Shown one piece after another: positions 12,513 to 25,051 of a stretch of 64,000 nt of DNA. The notes below the pieces were generated by a model that ran no database searches, was not told the DNA's origin, and was given only the letters and a program-made list of their open reading frames with translations. The position numbers and the translations under genes are program-made. Source of the stretch: Nicotiana tabacum (lineage: Eukaryota; Streptophyta; Magnoliopsida; Solanales; Solanaceae); contig NC_134102.1 of assembly GCF_000715075.1 (NCBI RefSeq), forward strand, positions 46,137,348-46,201,347. Direction: 5' to 3'. Position 1 is the stretch's first letter. Every line of letters begins with the position of its first letter.

Positions 12513-13713
12513 TGCCATTCCCCCCGAATCTCTATTTGGGCAATCCCGCATCATATGCCCTGGACGCCCACATGTATAACAAGCATCAGAACCTGCTCGG
12601 CATTGGCCCAAGTGTCCTCTACCACAGATGTCACACCGTGGAGGAAATGACCATGTCTGCGCAGATCCTCGCTATCGCTGCAAACCCGACGCTCATGAGC
12701 TCTCACCTGGTCCTGACTGAGTATAGCGGTCATACCTGTAACCCTGTAACTGAGGTGGCGGAGGCCTAGGTGGCCGTCCAAAGTGCTGTGTCCTATAACT
12801 ACCCTGATATTTCTACTGAGACCTGGGAAATCTCATCCTCTTACGTTGCCCTTGTTCAGCCCTCTCTGTACCCTGCTGTTGACGCCTACCCCTTTCTATA
12901 TTCTGGGTGAATGCCTGAATCCGGGAGATATCCATACTATCCTGCAATGCAGCGGTGGCACATGCCTCGGTTAACTCTGGGGCTAACCCTGCTATAAACC
13001 TATGAATCCTGTCCCGCATAGTAGCAACTATGGATGGTGCATATCTGGCCAATGAGTCAAAACGGAGACTATACTCTCGAACACTCATATTACCCTGCTT
13101 GAGGGCTAGAAACTGATCGACTCGAGCCTGTCGGATCTCCCGTGGTAAGTACTGGTCAAGGAAGGCATCTGAAAAATTCTCCCAAATAGCTGGAGGTGCA
13201 TCACGTCCCCTGGACCTCTCCCATCCCTCATATCAAAGGATGGCTATATCTCGGAGTCGAAAAGCTGCTAGCTCAACTGCCTCTTTCTCCGTGGCATGCA
13301 TAACACGAAAGATCCTGTGAAGCTGATCTATGAAATCCTGCGGGTCCTCCCTCTGATCTGTCCCTGTGAACTCTGGGGGACTCAAAGCAATAAACTCTCG
13401 GACCCTTGAACTCCCAGACCCCTCAGAAGTTCCTGCACTAGCTGATGCCCTAGCCTGTTGCTGGGTAGCTACCAACTGTGTCAACAAATGCACCGCACTC
13501 CTTAAGTCCCGGATCTGATGGAAGTGGAGGGGGAACTGGATGTGCGGTTTCCCTAGGAATCTCCGTAGTTGGTGGGGGAGCCGGTAATGGCTGAGTAGGG
13601 GTCTCACCTTGAGCCTCAGACTGGGCCCCATCTACTGGGGGTACCCTGCTGGTCCCCTCACCTACTGCTGTATCTCTCCTCTGGCTAGCCGTAGTCTTCC
13701 TAGTCACCGTCAT
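12513..13713 (-). pseudogene. C1 gag, frameshifted
   Basis: The likely start is ATG at 13713-13711 (MTVTRKTTASQRRD...), 196 bases after the primer site in element orientation. A Pro/Gln-rich N-terminus is followed by a one-base frame change near 13510-13525. The capsid text continues in the next frame (RDLRSAVHLLTQLV, then EFTGTDQREDPQDFIDQLHRIF). A TGA at 13233-13235 replaces a codon before YEGWERSRGRDAP. The next stretch, SVREYSLRFDSLARYAP to MRFPRSQ, runs 13088-12813 and ends in TAG. Two zinc-binding motifs close the protein near 12540-12650. Gag forms the particle and binds RNA; this copy cannot make full-length protein. Confidence 0.85.
12540..12581 (-). other. CCHC zinc knuckle of C1 Gag
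   Basis: The minus strand translates to CYTCGRPGHMMRDC, a canonical CX2CX4HX4C nucleocapsid knuckle. A less regular CDICGRGHLGQC lies just before it. It shows the gag frame runs on into pol, broken only by the TAA at 12510-12512. Confidence 0.9.
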
Positions 13714-13908
13714 CTGTGCATGCAAACACCAACACATAAGTTTAATTCAAATTTCCTATAACTCAGTTCTGTAGCACGATTTAGATTTCAAAGAAGGGTA
13801 ACCAACTCCTAAATGCCCTGTAGTGCCCTGCTTATATAATGTGGTGCACAACACATCTATAAACAAGACTCTACTAGACATGGCTTGTAGACTCCCTAGG
13901 ATAGAACT

Positions 13909-13920
13909 GCTCTGATACCA
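13909..13920 (-). other. Primer binding site of C1 (tRNA-iMet)
   Basis: The minus strand reads TGGTATCAGAGC, complementary to the 3' end of plant initiator methionine tRNA, four bases from the 5' LTR end at 13925. It fixes the element's orientation and the LTR border. Confidence 0.93.
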
Positions 13921-13924
13921 AGTT

Positions 13925-16466
13925 TGTCACGCCCCGAACCTAGGAGCGAGACAAGCACCCGGTGCCTCACCTAACCTGGCGTACCAAATTGCGACTAAGG
14001 GACTCTGAACACATAATGTCATACTTTGGCCTTGGGGCCACCTTGCAAGACAATTTGCGAAGCAAAATATAAAACTGAATGGAAACGAGCGCTAACTAAA
14101 CATCAATATAAAGCTAGGCTGAAAAGGCCGTCATAGCTACTACAGCTGACAAACCACCAAATTATACATACCAGGCCTACAAACCCAACATACTGCACTA
14201 ACCAACAGGATATGTCTACAAGCCTCTACTGATAGATGTACTATGATCGGAACAGGGCCCCGACCTACCCATAACATATATACAGATATACATAAGATGT
14301 ACACAACACTCTAGACCTGGCAACTCCGAAAGACGTGAAGCTTACCGATCAGGCTGAACTCGGGAAACACCTACTGAGGAGAACTACTCGTCTGTCTATC
14401 TGAACCTACATGCATGAAATGCAGCGTCCCCGGAAAAGGGACGTCAGTACGAAATAATGTACCGAGTATGTAAGGCAATAACATAACTGAAAATTGAAAC
14501 TGAACTGATAATATAATAACTGGAAGTAACTGGGAGTCAAAGATGATCTGGAGATATACTTACCTGCTGATACTGACTCAACTCCTTCAATATAGTAAGT
14601 AAAATAATTGTACGGCCTTATAAGGCTCGGTATATATAACTGCTCTGCCATAGTAGGCTCGCTCATAGGCGCTCGGCCATACTAGGCTATGTATCTCGAC
14701 CATGCTGGGCTCGCTCATAGGCGCTCGGCCACAGTAGGCTCGGTATATAAATTTCCATCTGATCAGAGGTTGCCCAATAGGGGCCTGCCCATCGATTATA
14801 GCTCGATGGTAATGAAAATACTGTAATACTGTATATATAGGCTTGCTGCTCTCTTGACTGGAAGAAGACAATACTAAAATTGAATATAGAGTCTCGATAA
14901 GGAATAATATTATAACTTATGAGACTAGAATAGTGTGAATAAATTCATGAATATGAACTTCTCTTTTTGTCTCATTACTAACACATGTAGCAACGAGATC
15001 ATGCCAAAATGAAGGAAGGCTTAGCCTTAACATACCTTATCACAATCTTTCCAATCACCAAGTTGAACTCACCTCTTCTCACCTTAATCTACAAGAATGA
15101 TAATAATACTATCGTTAAGTTACGAAAGGTACAACAATCGCACAACGAACGACAAACCTATTTTGTATTAAAACGGGTAGCATCTCCCCTATAATCCTTA
15201 CTTCCTCCAAATTCAAGATAACACCAACAATACAAGTACAGAACAATAACAACATATATACATCATTTTCCAGCCCTATATACACCATCAAATACTACAA
15301 AATAGCCCAACACACCCCAATCTCTTCGTACACAAAACGACCACCGTAGTAGTGTCAAACGACCCGAAAATGTTATGACGAACGACCAGCCAACCACCCT
15401 ACATTTATATGGTGTTTATAAACCCCCTTCCTCCTCCAAAACTCCACAAAATAGTAGTAAAACATGCAGCCCAACAGCAACACAAAACAGTCCACAAAAC
15501 AGTCCGCTACAAGTGAATAACTCGAACTCACGGCTTCCGATCACCGTCCCGTGAGTTCTTACAAGTATAGAACGACTTACCATGAATTTACAGAAGAAAA
15601 ATTGGATGAAAGAGAGAAGTAAACTCACCTTATTCGTTGGATAACTCAGCTCTTATCTTGGTTCTTCAAACTCTAGGTTTTACCTCCAATTGGAACTTGA
15701 AAGGGAGAGAAAATCAATTAGGGTTTGTGGGAAATTTTTGGGAGGATTCTTTGCAGAGCTTATGTCTTGTTATTATGCTCTATTTTAAGTCTAATATATG
15801 AAGAAAATAGGCCCTTAAAAGGCCTCTTTGGACGACCCAAAATGGCCCATTCTTTTGGGCTCTCATTTAAGCAAGTAGGTGACACATCTACTTGTCACCT
15901 AGCAGCTTGCGCAGTATCGCACAAATGCCCATATCTTTCTACTCCAATGTCGTATTGACAAACGGTTTAATGCGTTGGAAAATAGACTTATAGATCTTTA
16001 ATTTGATGGGTGGAACACACCATAACTCTAAGTATATTGGGAGAAAATCGCAGTTACATTTGACCCAAAGTTTCAATAAAACTTATGAATGTAACTTGTG
16101 ATGAATTTCATCGACTTTTGTTCCACAACTCTCTTGACTTCAAAACATAACATACGGATGTCATACGACTAATATAAATCATAACATAATCTCCTTATCA
16201 GGTTAAGCACCCTAGTCTCACCCCAAAGGTATATGTTATAACATTCCCAACTTGTCGACTTTTGACGAAATATTATTTTCTTCAATTGCTTTAGCTTCTG
16301 AACCGTCCAACCCTCTTTGTACTTGTTGTTCATGATCTTCAATATTTGTAACCTCAGAGGTAACATGATTAAATTAATTTATATACTTTTAAATATTATC
16401 TCATTTTTGGTCCTACATTAGTTTGCTTACGATGCATTTTTATGTACGAAAATATAGGGTGTAACA
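13925..16466 (-). repeat. C1 5' LTR (copy b)
   Basis: Same termini as copy a. Its right-hand part (from about 15460 on) shares several variant bases with copy c and not with a or d, for example acacacc near 16015 and gatgaattt near 16100. Its left part groups with copy a. This pattern matters for the recombination history. The right end is not followed by target DNA but by an internal-end fragment. Confidence 0.9.
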
Positions 16467-19400
16467 TCATTCCCCCTTGGAAACATTCGTCCTCGAATGT
16501 TTACTCTTAGAGACTTTGGAAACTTTTGCCAGAGTATCCTTCGTACACTAGGTTAAAACCAACCTGTACGTAGCTAGAAAACATACTATGCATGCTTTAA
16601 CTAATGCTTTGCTTTATAAATATATCTAGTGTGATTAGAGTTCTATATACTCATGTGTTGAACTGGTACATTGTCATTGCTAGGGAAGAGCATTGTAAGA
16701 ATAAATGGTGTATTGATTGTTTATGATTTTCATGTGTGTTTCTATTGTTGGATGGTATGCCTCATTCTTTGGGAAGAAACCATTTGTGTTTGAAGTTTCC
16801 ATTTCAAATGGATTTGAAGTATATGATTTCTGAAATATCCTATATGTTGATACTTGATGGTGATCTTTGAAATTGAAAGAGGTGAAAGTATGGAATATGA
16901 AATACGGCCATCGTGCCAGGAATAAAGAATCTTGTGAATGGCCTAATGAGCCAAGGAATATTGTCGTTGTGAATGACTGGGAATACTAATGAGAATTTAT
17001 ACAATGTGAAATATGTCACTCCCCGAACCTAGGAGCAAGACAAGCACCCGGTGCCTCACCTAACTTGGCGTACCAAATTGCGACTAAGGGACTCTGAACA
17101 CATAATGTCATACTTTGGCCATGGGGCCACCTTGCAAGACAATTTGCGAAGCAAAATATAAAACTGAATGGAAACGAGTGCTAACTAAACATCAATATAA
17201 AGCTAGGCTGAAAAGGCCGTCATAGCTACTACAGCTGACAAACCACCAAATTATACATACCAGGCCTACAAACCCAACATACTGCACTAACCAACAGGAT
17301 ATGTCTACAAGCCTCTACTGATAGATGTACTATGATCGGAACAGGGCCCCGACCTACCCATAACATATATACAGATATACATAAGATGTACACAACACTC
17401 TAGACCTGGCAACTCCGAAAGACGTGAAGCTTACCGATCAGGCTGAACTCGGGAAACACCTACTGAGGAGAACTACTCGTCTGTCTATCTGAACCTGCAT
17501 GCATGAAATGCAGCGTCCCTGGAAAAGGGACGTCAGTATGAAATAATGTACCGAGTATGTAAGGCAATAACATAACTGAAAATCAAAACTGAACTGATAA
17601 TATAATAACTGAAAGTAACTGGGAGTCAAAGATGATCTGGAGATATACTTACCTGCTGATACTGACTCAACTCCTTCAATATAGTAAGTAAAATAATTGT
17701 ACGGCCTTATAAGGCTCGGTATATATAACTGCTCTGCCATAGTAGGCTCGCTCATAGGTGCTCGGCCATACTAGGCTATGTATCTCGACCATGCTGGGCT
17801 CGCTCATAGGCGCTCGGCCACAGTAGGCTCGGTATATAAATTTTCATCTGATCAGAGGTTGCCCAATAGGGGCCTGCCCATCCATTATAGCTCGATGGTA
17901 ATGAAAATACTGTAATACTGTATATATAGGCTTGCTGCTCTCTTGACTGGAAGAAGACAATACTAAAATTGAATATAGAGTCTCGATAAGGAATAATATT
18001 ATAACTTATGAGACTAGAATAGTGTGAATAAATTCATGAATATGAACTTCTCTTTTTGTCTCATTACTAACACATGTAGCAACGAGATCATGCCAAAATG
18101 AAGGAAGGCTTAGCCTTAACATACCTTATCACAATCTTTCCAATCACCAAGTTGAACTCACCTCTTCTCACCTTAATCTACAAGAATGATAATAATACTA
18201 TCGTTAAGTTACGAAAGGTACAACAATCGCACAACGAACGACAAACCTATTTTGTATTAAAACGGGCAGCATCTCCCCTATAATCCTTACTTCCTCCAAA
18301 TTCAAGATAACACTAACAATACAAGAACAGAACAATAACAACATATATACATCATTTTCCAGCCCTATATACACCATCAAATACTACAAAACAGCCCAAC
18401 ACACCCCAATCTCTTCGTACACAAAACGACCACCGTAGTAGTGTCAAACGACCCGAAAATGTTATGACGAACGACCAGCCAACCACCCTACATTTATATG
18501 GTGTTTATAAACCCCCTTCCTCCTCCAAAACTCCACAAAATAGTAGTAAAACATGCAGCCCAACAGCAACACAAAACAGTCCACAAAACAGTCCGCTACA
18601 AGTGAATAACTCGAACTCACGGCTTCCGATCACCGTCCCGTGAGTTCTTACAAGTATAGAACGACTTACCATGAATTTACAGAAGAAAAATTGGATGAAA
18701 GAGAGAAGTAAACTCACCTTATTCGTTGGATAACTCAGCTCTTATCTTGGTTCTTCAAACTCTAGGTTTTACCTCCAATTGGAACTTGAAAGGGAGAGAA
18801 AATCAATTAGGGTTTGTGGGAAATTTTTGGGAGGATTCTTTGCAGAGCTTATGTCTTGTTATTATGCTCTATTTTAAGTCTAATATATGAAGAAAATAGG
18901 CCCTTAAAAGGCCTCTTTGGACGACCCAAAATGGCCCATTCTTTTGGGCTCTCATTTAAGCAAGTAGGTGACACATCTACTTGTCACCTAGCAGCTTGCG
19001 CAGTATCGCACAAATGCCCATATCTTTCTACTCCAATGTCGTATTGACAAACGGTTTAATGCGTTGGAAAATAGACTTATAGATCTTTAATTTGATGGGT
19101 GGAACACACCATAACTCTAAGTATATTGGGAGAAAATCGCAGTTACATTTGACCCAAAGTTTCAATAAAACTTATGAATGTAACTTGTGATGAATTTCAT
19201 CGACTTTTGTTCCACAACTCTCTTGACTTCAAAACATAACATACGGATGTCATACGACTAATATAAATCATAACATAATCTCCTTATCAGGTTAAGCACC
19301 CTAGTCTCACCCCAAAGGTATATGTTATAACATTCCCAACTTGTCGACTTTTGACGAAATATTATTTTCTTCAATTGCTTTAGCTTCTGAACCGTCCAAC

Positions 19401-19555
19401 CCTCTTTGTACTTGTTGTTCATGATCTTCAATATTTGTAACCTCAGAGGTAACATGATTAAATTAATTTATATACTTTTAAATATTATCTCATTTTTGGT
19501 CCTACATTAGTTTGCTTACGATGCATTTTTATGTACGAAAATATAGGGTGTAACA
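16467..19555 (-). mobile_element. Tandem unit 1: C1 end fragment + host flank + LTR copy c
   Basis: 16467-16595 repeats the polypurine-tract end of C1 (8667-8795). At the six-base word gcatgc (16590-16595) it switches to a copy of solo-LTR sequence 5701-6125, including its terminal aaata, and then to LTR copy c (17014-19555). The unit contains no complete element, so it arose by duplication and not by transposition. Its host segment keeps the original flank-to-LTR joint. Confidence 0.9.
17014..19555 (-). repeat. C1 LTR copy c (mosaic)
   Basis: The left part carries variants found only in copy d (gagtgctaac, gtccctgg, cataggtgctcgg). The right part carries variants found only in copy b (catgcagcc, acacacc, gatgaattt, caggttaag). 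The switch lies between 18392 and 18554. This is the signature of an LTR-LTR crossover. Confidence 0.85.
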
Positions 19556-22500
19556 TCATTCCCCCCTTGGAAACATTCGTCCTCGAATGTTTACTCTTAG
19601 AGACTTTGGAAACTTTTGCCAGAGTATCCTTCGTACACTAGGTTAAAACCAACCTGTACGTAGCTAGAAAACATACTATGCATGCTTTAACTAATGCTTT
19701 GCTTTATAAATATATCTAGTGTGATTAGAGTTCTATATACTCATGTGTTGAACTGGTACATTGTCATTGCTAGGGAAGAGCATTGTAAGAATAAATGGTG
19801 TATTGATTGTTTATGATTTTCATGTGTGTTTCTATTGTTGGATGGTATGCCTCATTCTTTGGGAAGAAACCATTTGTGTTTGAAGTTTCCATTTCAAATG
19901 GATTTGAAGTATATGATTTCTGAAATATCCTATATGTTGATACTTGATGGTGATCTTTGAAATTGAAAGAGGTGAAAGTATGGAATATGAAATACGGCCA
20001 TCGTGCCAGGAATAAAGAATCTTGTGAATGGCCTAATGAGCCAAGGAATATTGTCGTTGTGAATGACTGGGAATACTAATGAGAATTTATACAATGTGAA
20101 ATATGTCACGCCCCGAACCTAGGAGCAAGACAAGCACCCGGTGTCTCACCTAACCTGGCGTACCAAATTGCGACTAAGGGACTCTGAACACATAATGTCA
20201 TACTTTGGCCATGGGGCCACCTTGCAAGACAATTTGCGAAGCAAAATATAAAACTGAATGGAAACGAGTGCTAACTAAACATCAATATAAAGCTAGGCTG
20301 AAAAGGCCGTCATAGCTACTACAGCTGACAAACCACCAAATTATACATACAAGGCCTACAAACCCAACATACTGCACTAACCAACAGGATATGTCTACAA
20401 GCCTCTACTGATAGATGTACTATGATCGGAACAGGGCCCCGACCTACCCATAACATATATACAGATATACATAAGATGTACACAACACTCTAGACCTGGC
20501 AACTCCGAAAGACGTGAAGCTTACCGATCAGGCTGAACTCGGGAAACACCTACTGAGGAGAACTACTCGTCTGTCTATCTGAACCTGCATGCATGAAATG
20601 CAGCGTCCCTGGAAAAGGGACGTCAGTACGAAATAATGTACCGAGTATGTAAGGCAATAACATAACTGAAAATCAAAACTGAACTGATAATATAATAACT
20701 GAAAGTAACTGGGAGTCAAAGATGATCTGGAGATATACTTACCTGCTGATACTGACTCAACTCCTTCAATATAGTAAGTAAAATAATTGTACGGCCTTAT
20801 AAGGCTCGGTATATATAACTGCTCTGCCATAGTAGGCTCGCTCATAGGTGCTCGGCCATACTAGGCTATGTATCTCGACCATGCTGGGCTCGCTCATAGG
20901 CGCTCGGCCACAGTAGGCTCGGTATATAAATTTCCATCTGATCAGAGGTTGCCCAATAGGGGCCTGCCCATCGATTATAGCTCGATGGTAATGAAAATAC
21001 TGTAATACTGTATATATAGGCTTGCTGCTCTCTTGACTGGAAGAAGACAATACTAAAATTGAATATAGAGTCTCGATAAGGAATAATATTGTAACATATG
21101 AGACTAGAATAGTGTGAATAAATTCATGAATATGAACTTCTCTTTTTGTCTCATTACTAACACATGTAGCTACGAGATCATGCCAAAATGAAGGAAGGCT
21201 TAGCCTTAACATACCTTATCACAATCTTTCCAATCACCAAGTTGAACTCACCTCTTCTCACCTTAATCTACAAGAATGATAATAATACTATCGTTAAGTT
21301 ACGAAAGGTACAACTATCGCACAACGAACGACAAACCTATTTTGTATTAAAACGGGCAGCATCTCCCTTATAATCCTTACTTCCTCCAAATTCAAGATAA
21401 CACCAACAATACAAGAACAGAACAATAACAACATATATACATCATTTTCCAGCCCTATATACACCATCAAATACTACAAAACAGCCCAACACACCCCAAT
21501 CTCTTCGTACACAAAACGACCACCGTAGTAGTGTCAAACGACCCGAAAATGTTATGACGAACGACCAGCCAACCACCCTACATTTATATGGTGTTTATAA
21601 ACCCCCTTCCTCCTCCAAAACTCCACAAAATAGTAGTAAAACACGCAGCCCAACAGCAACACAAAACAGTCCACAAAACAGTCCGCTACAAGTGAATAAC
21701 TCGAACTCACAGCTTCCGATCACCGTCCCGTGAGTTCTTACAAGTATAGAACGACTTACCATGAATTTACAGAAGAAAAATTGGATGAAAGAGAGAAGTA
21801 AACTCACCTTATTTGTTGGATAACTCAGCTCTTATCTTGGTTCTTCAAACTCTAGGTTTTACCTCCAATTGGAACTTGAAAGGGAGAGAAAATCAATTAG
21901 GGTTTGTGGGAAATTTTTGGGAGGATTCTTTGCAGAGCTTATGTCTGGTTATTATGCTCTATTTTAAGTCTAATATATGAAGAAAATAGGCCCTTAAAAG
22001 GCCTCTTTGGACGACCCGAAATGGCCCATTTTTTTGGGCTCTCATTTAAGCAAGTAGGTGACACACCTACTTGTCACCTAGCAGCTTGCGTAGTATCGCA
22101 CAAATGCCCATATCTTTCTACTCCAATGTCGTATTGACAAACGGTTTAATGAGTTGGAAAATAGACTTATAGATCTTTAATTTGATAGGTGGAACACCCC
22201 ATAACTCTAAGTATATTGGGAAAAAATCGCAGTTACATTTGACCCAAAGTTTCAGTAAAACTTATGAATGTAACTTGTGATGACTTTCATCGACTTTTGT
22301 TCCACAACTCTCTTGACTTCAAAACATAACACATGGATGTCATACGACTAATATAAATCATAACATAATCTCCTTATCATGTTAAGCACCCTAGTCTCAC
22401 CCCAAAGGTATATGTTATAACATTTCCAACTTGTCGACTTTTGACGAAACATTATTTTCTTCAATTGCTTTAGCTTCTGAACCGTCCAACCCTCTTTGTA

Positions 22501-22644
22501 CTTGTTTTTCATGATCTTCAATATTTGTAACCTCAGAGGTAACATGATTAAATTAATTTATATACTTTTAAATATTATCTCATTTTTGGTCCTACATAAT
22601 TTGCTTACGATGCATTTTTATGTACGAAAATATAGGGTGTAACA
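19556..22644 (-). mobile_element. Tandem unit 2: C1 end fragment + host flank + LTR copy d
   Basis: It repeats unit 1 with a period of 3,090 bases (gcatgc junctions at 16590 and 19680). LTR copy d spans 20104-22644 and is followed by the right target duplication aaata and the continuation of the solo LTR. One extra C is present in the C-run at 19561. Confidence 0.9.
20104..22644 (-). repeat. C1 LTR copy d (outermost right)
   Basis: It ends ...gggtgtaaca at 22644 and is flanked by aaata. It has private changes on the right side (for example acacacctacttg near 22062 and cctacataatttgc near 22592), which suggests it keeps the original right border of the insertion. Confidence 0.88.
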
Positions 22645-23797
22645 AAATATGTTGAGGTGAGTACAATTGTATTTATGATATTTCTGTTTGCAAATCAAAT
22701 CCAAAATCTTTTTGGGAGCATCATTAGCAAAACCGAGGAAGGGTGGGTCATAAGGCCCACACCTGAAACTACACGTGCCGGTAGAGGGGTGGATTGGGAT
22801 TATTCCCTTTATTTGGGATGAAATTGGAACCTTTGGGAAATTGTGATACTATTCCCCTTAATTGGGATGAAACTGGAACCTTTGTGGATTTGAAAAGTCA
22901 ACCCGCACGGCATATGTGGGAAGGCGACCTAGCTGATCGGGTGGAGATCAGACGCCATATTGCGCATATGGTGGTACTACTCTTGGTAACAACTTTCTTT
23001 CGCATCACATGTCAAACTACATTGTTCGTGGGGAGATGGCCTAGCCGATCGGGCGTGATCAAACTCCGTGCTAACAAAGATGGTGGTATATCAGTGATAA
23101 TGATCTCCCAACCAAAATTGTATATGAAGTTCGTATTTTGAAAATTATTATGTTTTAACTAAACATTTGGATATTGTTGATTATGACTTGTTGTTTCTAT
23201 GTGTTGCCTTTTCTTTTGTGGGCATTCTATTTTGAAAGAGGACTTTTAACTATGCATACTAGTGTTATTCGACAGTACTAACGTCCCTTTTGCCGGGGTG
23301 CTGCATCTTTAATGGATGCAGGTGGTTCAACAGTATGCGGCATTGATCAGTGATAGCAGTGCACTCTTTTCAGCTGATTTGGTGAGCCCCACTTTATTTC
23401 GGGGTCATGTATCTTTTGTTTCTCATGTACTATGTTTTGAGGTATAGCCGTGGCCTTGTTGCTAGCATTTCCATATTATTCTTCTATTGTATTTAGAGGC
23501 TCCGTAGATAGGTTGTGGGTTGTGGTTGAAGTTGGGAATTGAATTAGAAATGTTGGTATTTGGAAATCATGTTTTTCATTAATTCTATAAACTCATAATA
23601 TTTTGGAAATTATGAATGAAGTTGCTAATGAGAATGAAAAAGGAAGTTGTTAATAAAATCTTTTCAGTGAATGATTAATGGAGTACATCTCCTCTTTATT
23701 CATGGATGAGTTTGGGTAGAAGGAAATCTAATAGGCCTGCTCGGCCGGGTTCTCTTGGTTGAGCGCCGGTCGCGCTCCCTGAGTTTGGGGCGTGACA
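22645..23797 (+). mobile_element. Solo LTR S1, right part
   Basis: The first five bases are the chromovirus target duplication. S1 then continues from tgttgaggtgag to its terminus GGGGCGTGACA. It contains an imperfect tandem repeat of about 60 bases near 22795-22890 (two copies of ttgggatgaaa-tggaacctttg) and the conserved hairpin block at 23281-23323. No coding sequence is seen. Confidence 0.75.
23281..23323 (+). promoter_or_regulatory. Conserved LTR hairpin block, copy in S1
   Basis: acgtcccttttgccgggg is followed by ctgcat...atgcag and gt, the same order of parts as in three other LTR families in the window. A regulatory or RNA-structure role is inferred from its conservation. Confidence 0.5.
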
Positions 23798-25051
23798 TTA
23801 TGGTTTCTAAATATCGAGAGGTCTAGTTAAGAAATTAAAAGAGAGTTAGAGACGATGCGATGTTTCGCTTGATGTTCCAGAATAACACAAGGAAATCTAT
23901 GGTGCAAGCAAGTCGAAGGAAGGTTGCGAGTAATATAAATAGATATGTGTAGGTCGCAAGCTAAAGTATGGTAAAGCGACAAGAGTTTTGGAAGACAGGA
24001 GTAAGGATAAGAAACGGCAAGTGAGAAGGTGACGAGAAGGGATAAGTCCTCAGGATTAAGCCCATGAGAACAAGAATTATAGAAAGCTCAATATAGCCTG
24101 AATATACTCAAGGGAGTCTAAGACTAGTAAAATTTAAAAGAGATGGAATGCTGCCCTGGTAATAGAATAAGGGAGTAATTGTGATAGATAAAGGATGATG
24201 TTTGGGCCTTCGATTGAGTGACGACTTGATAAATTCTACAGGATTAAAATACCCTCGTAAGATAAATCACATTGGGATACTATAAAAATATGGTTATTGA
24301 AGTACAGTATCGCCGCTAAATGGATCAGGAAGATCACTTCAAATATTCCTCGATGCAACGTGAGCCCTAGCGGCAGTGTTACATAAGAGATCAAGTTATC
24401 AGTGGTAGATGATAGATCAACATTAAGGTGAATCGACATTAAATGGACAAAAGTTACAAAGTATGAGATAAGATTAGGCCGTCATTCTTGAGATGAACAG
24501 TAATGAGGAAGCATTAAAGGACTTAGATTTATACATATAGGATAAGCAACGAAAGTAACCTGGGGTTTGGTAGCAGACCTCAGTAACGATAAATCGAAGT
24601 AAGAGTTATGGTGTAGTATGACCTACTTAGATGCAGTAAATTCACGCGGATAGATAACCGGGTCTATGAAATAAGGTATAAAAATATTGTAAGTTCAACA
24701 AAATACCGAGCAAAGAAATTCAGTATACCCATAGATGCCCAGAGGGACATCTTGTCAAGTTCTGTATATGTTCCCAAAGTGAGGCCTAGAGATTGGCGCA
24801 CATACAAGGAAAAAGTTGTACAGGCTGCATGACCGAAGGTAGTAACAGTTACAAGATTGAAAGGATTCCGACCATAAGTCATAGTGTGAGAAAGAGACCT
24901 AAAGGGGGGAATGCCTTAGCCTTTGGATTTATTCACAGAACAGTTGCCCAGATGGCAAGAAAAGTACTAAAGTATTCGGAAGACATAGGTTATGACAATG
25001 ATAAGTGCACCAGTCAACATTCGAGGACGAATGTTCCAAAGGGGGGAATGA
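23798..25051 (+). other. Non-coding 3' region of Gypsy element, right part, with polypurine tract
   Basis: The first five bases, ttatg, pair with ctatg at 4319. About 1.2 kb of purine-rich non-coding sequence follows, with no domain. It ends with the inverted repeat aacattcg-agga-cgaatgtt (25016-25035) and the tract aaaggggggaatga (25038-25051), which abuts the LTR at 25052. This gives the + orientation of the element. Confidence 0.6.

Larger units (their letters stand above)
6126..16466 (-). mobile_element. Ty3/Gypsy chromovirus C1, complete LTR-internal-LTR
   Basis: A minus-strand element with two near-identical LTRs (6126-8666 and 13925-16466), a primer site at 13909-13920 next to the 5' LTR and a polypurine tract at 8667-8680 next to the 3' LTR. 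The internal region encodes gag, protease, RT, RNase H, integrase and a C-terminal chromodomain in chromovirus order. The chromodomain, the iMet primer site and the 2.5 kb LTRs suggest the Tekay/Del lineage, which is inferred and not searched. By eye I count about 17 substitutions between the two LTRs, under 1 percent, so insertion was recent. Gag frameshifts and stops plus two in-frame pol stops disable it. Confidence 0.92.

Noticed and set aside
7925..22137. A 77-codon + strand frame (starting MWEIFGRILCRAY) and other small frames found in all four C1 LTRs
   Set aside because: They recur only because the LTR is repeated, run against the element's orientation, lack any known domain, and are not kept in related LTRs.
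16467..22644. Two further independent chromovirus or solo-LTR insertions
   Set aside because: Each LTR is preceded by the same 425 bases of target and the same internal fragment, which separate insertions could not reproduce.
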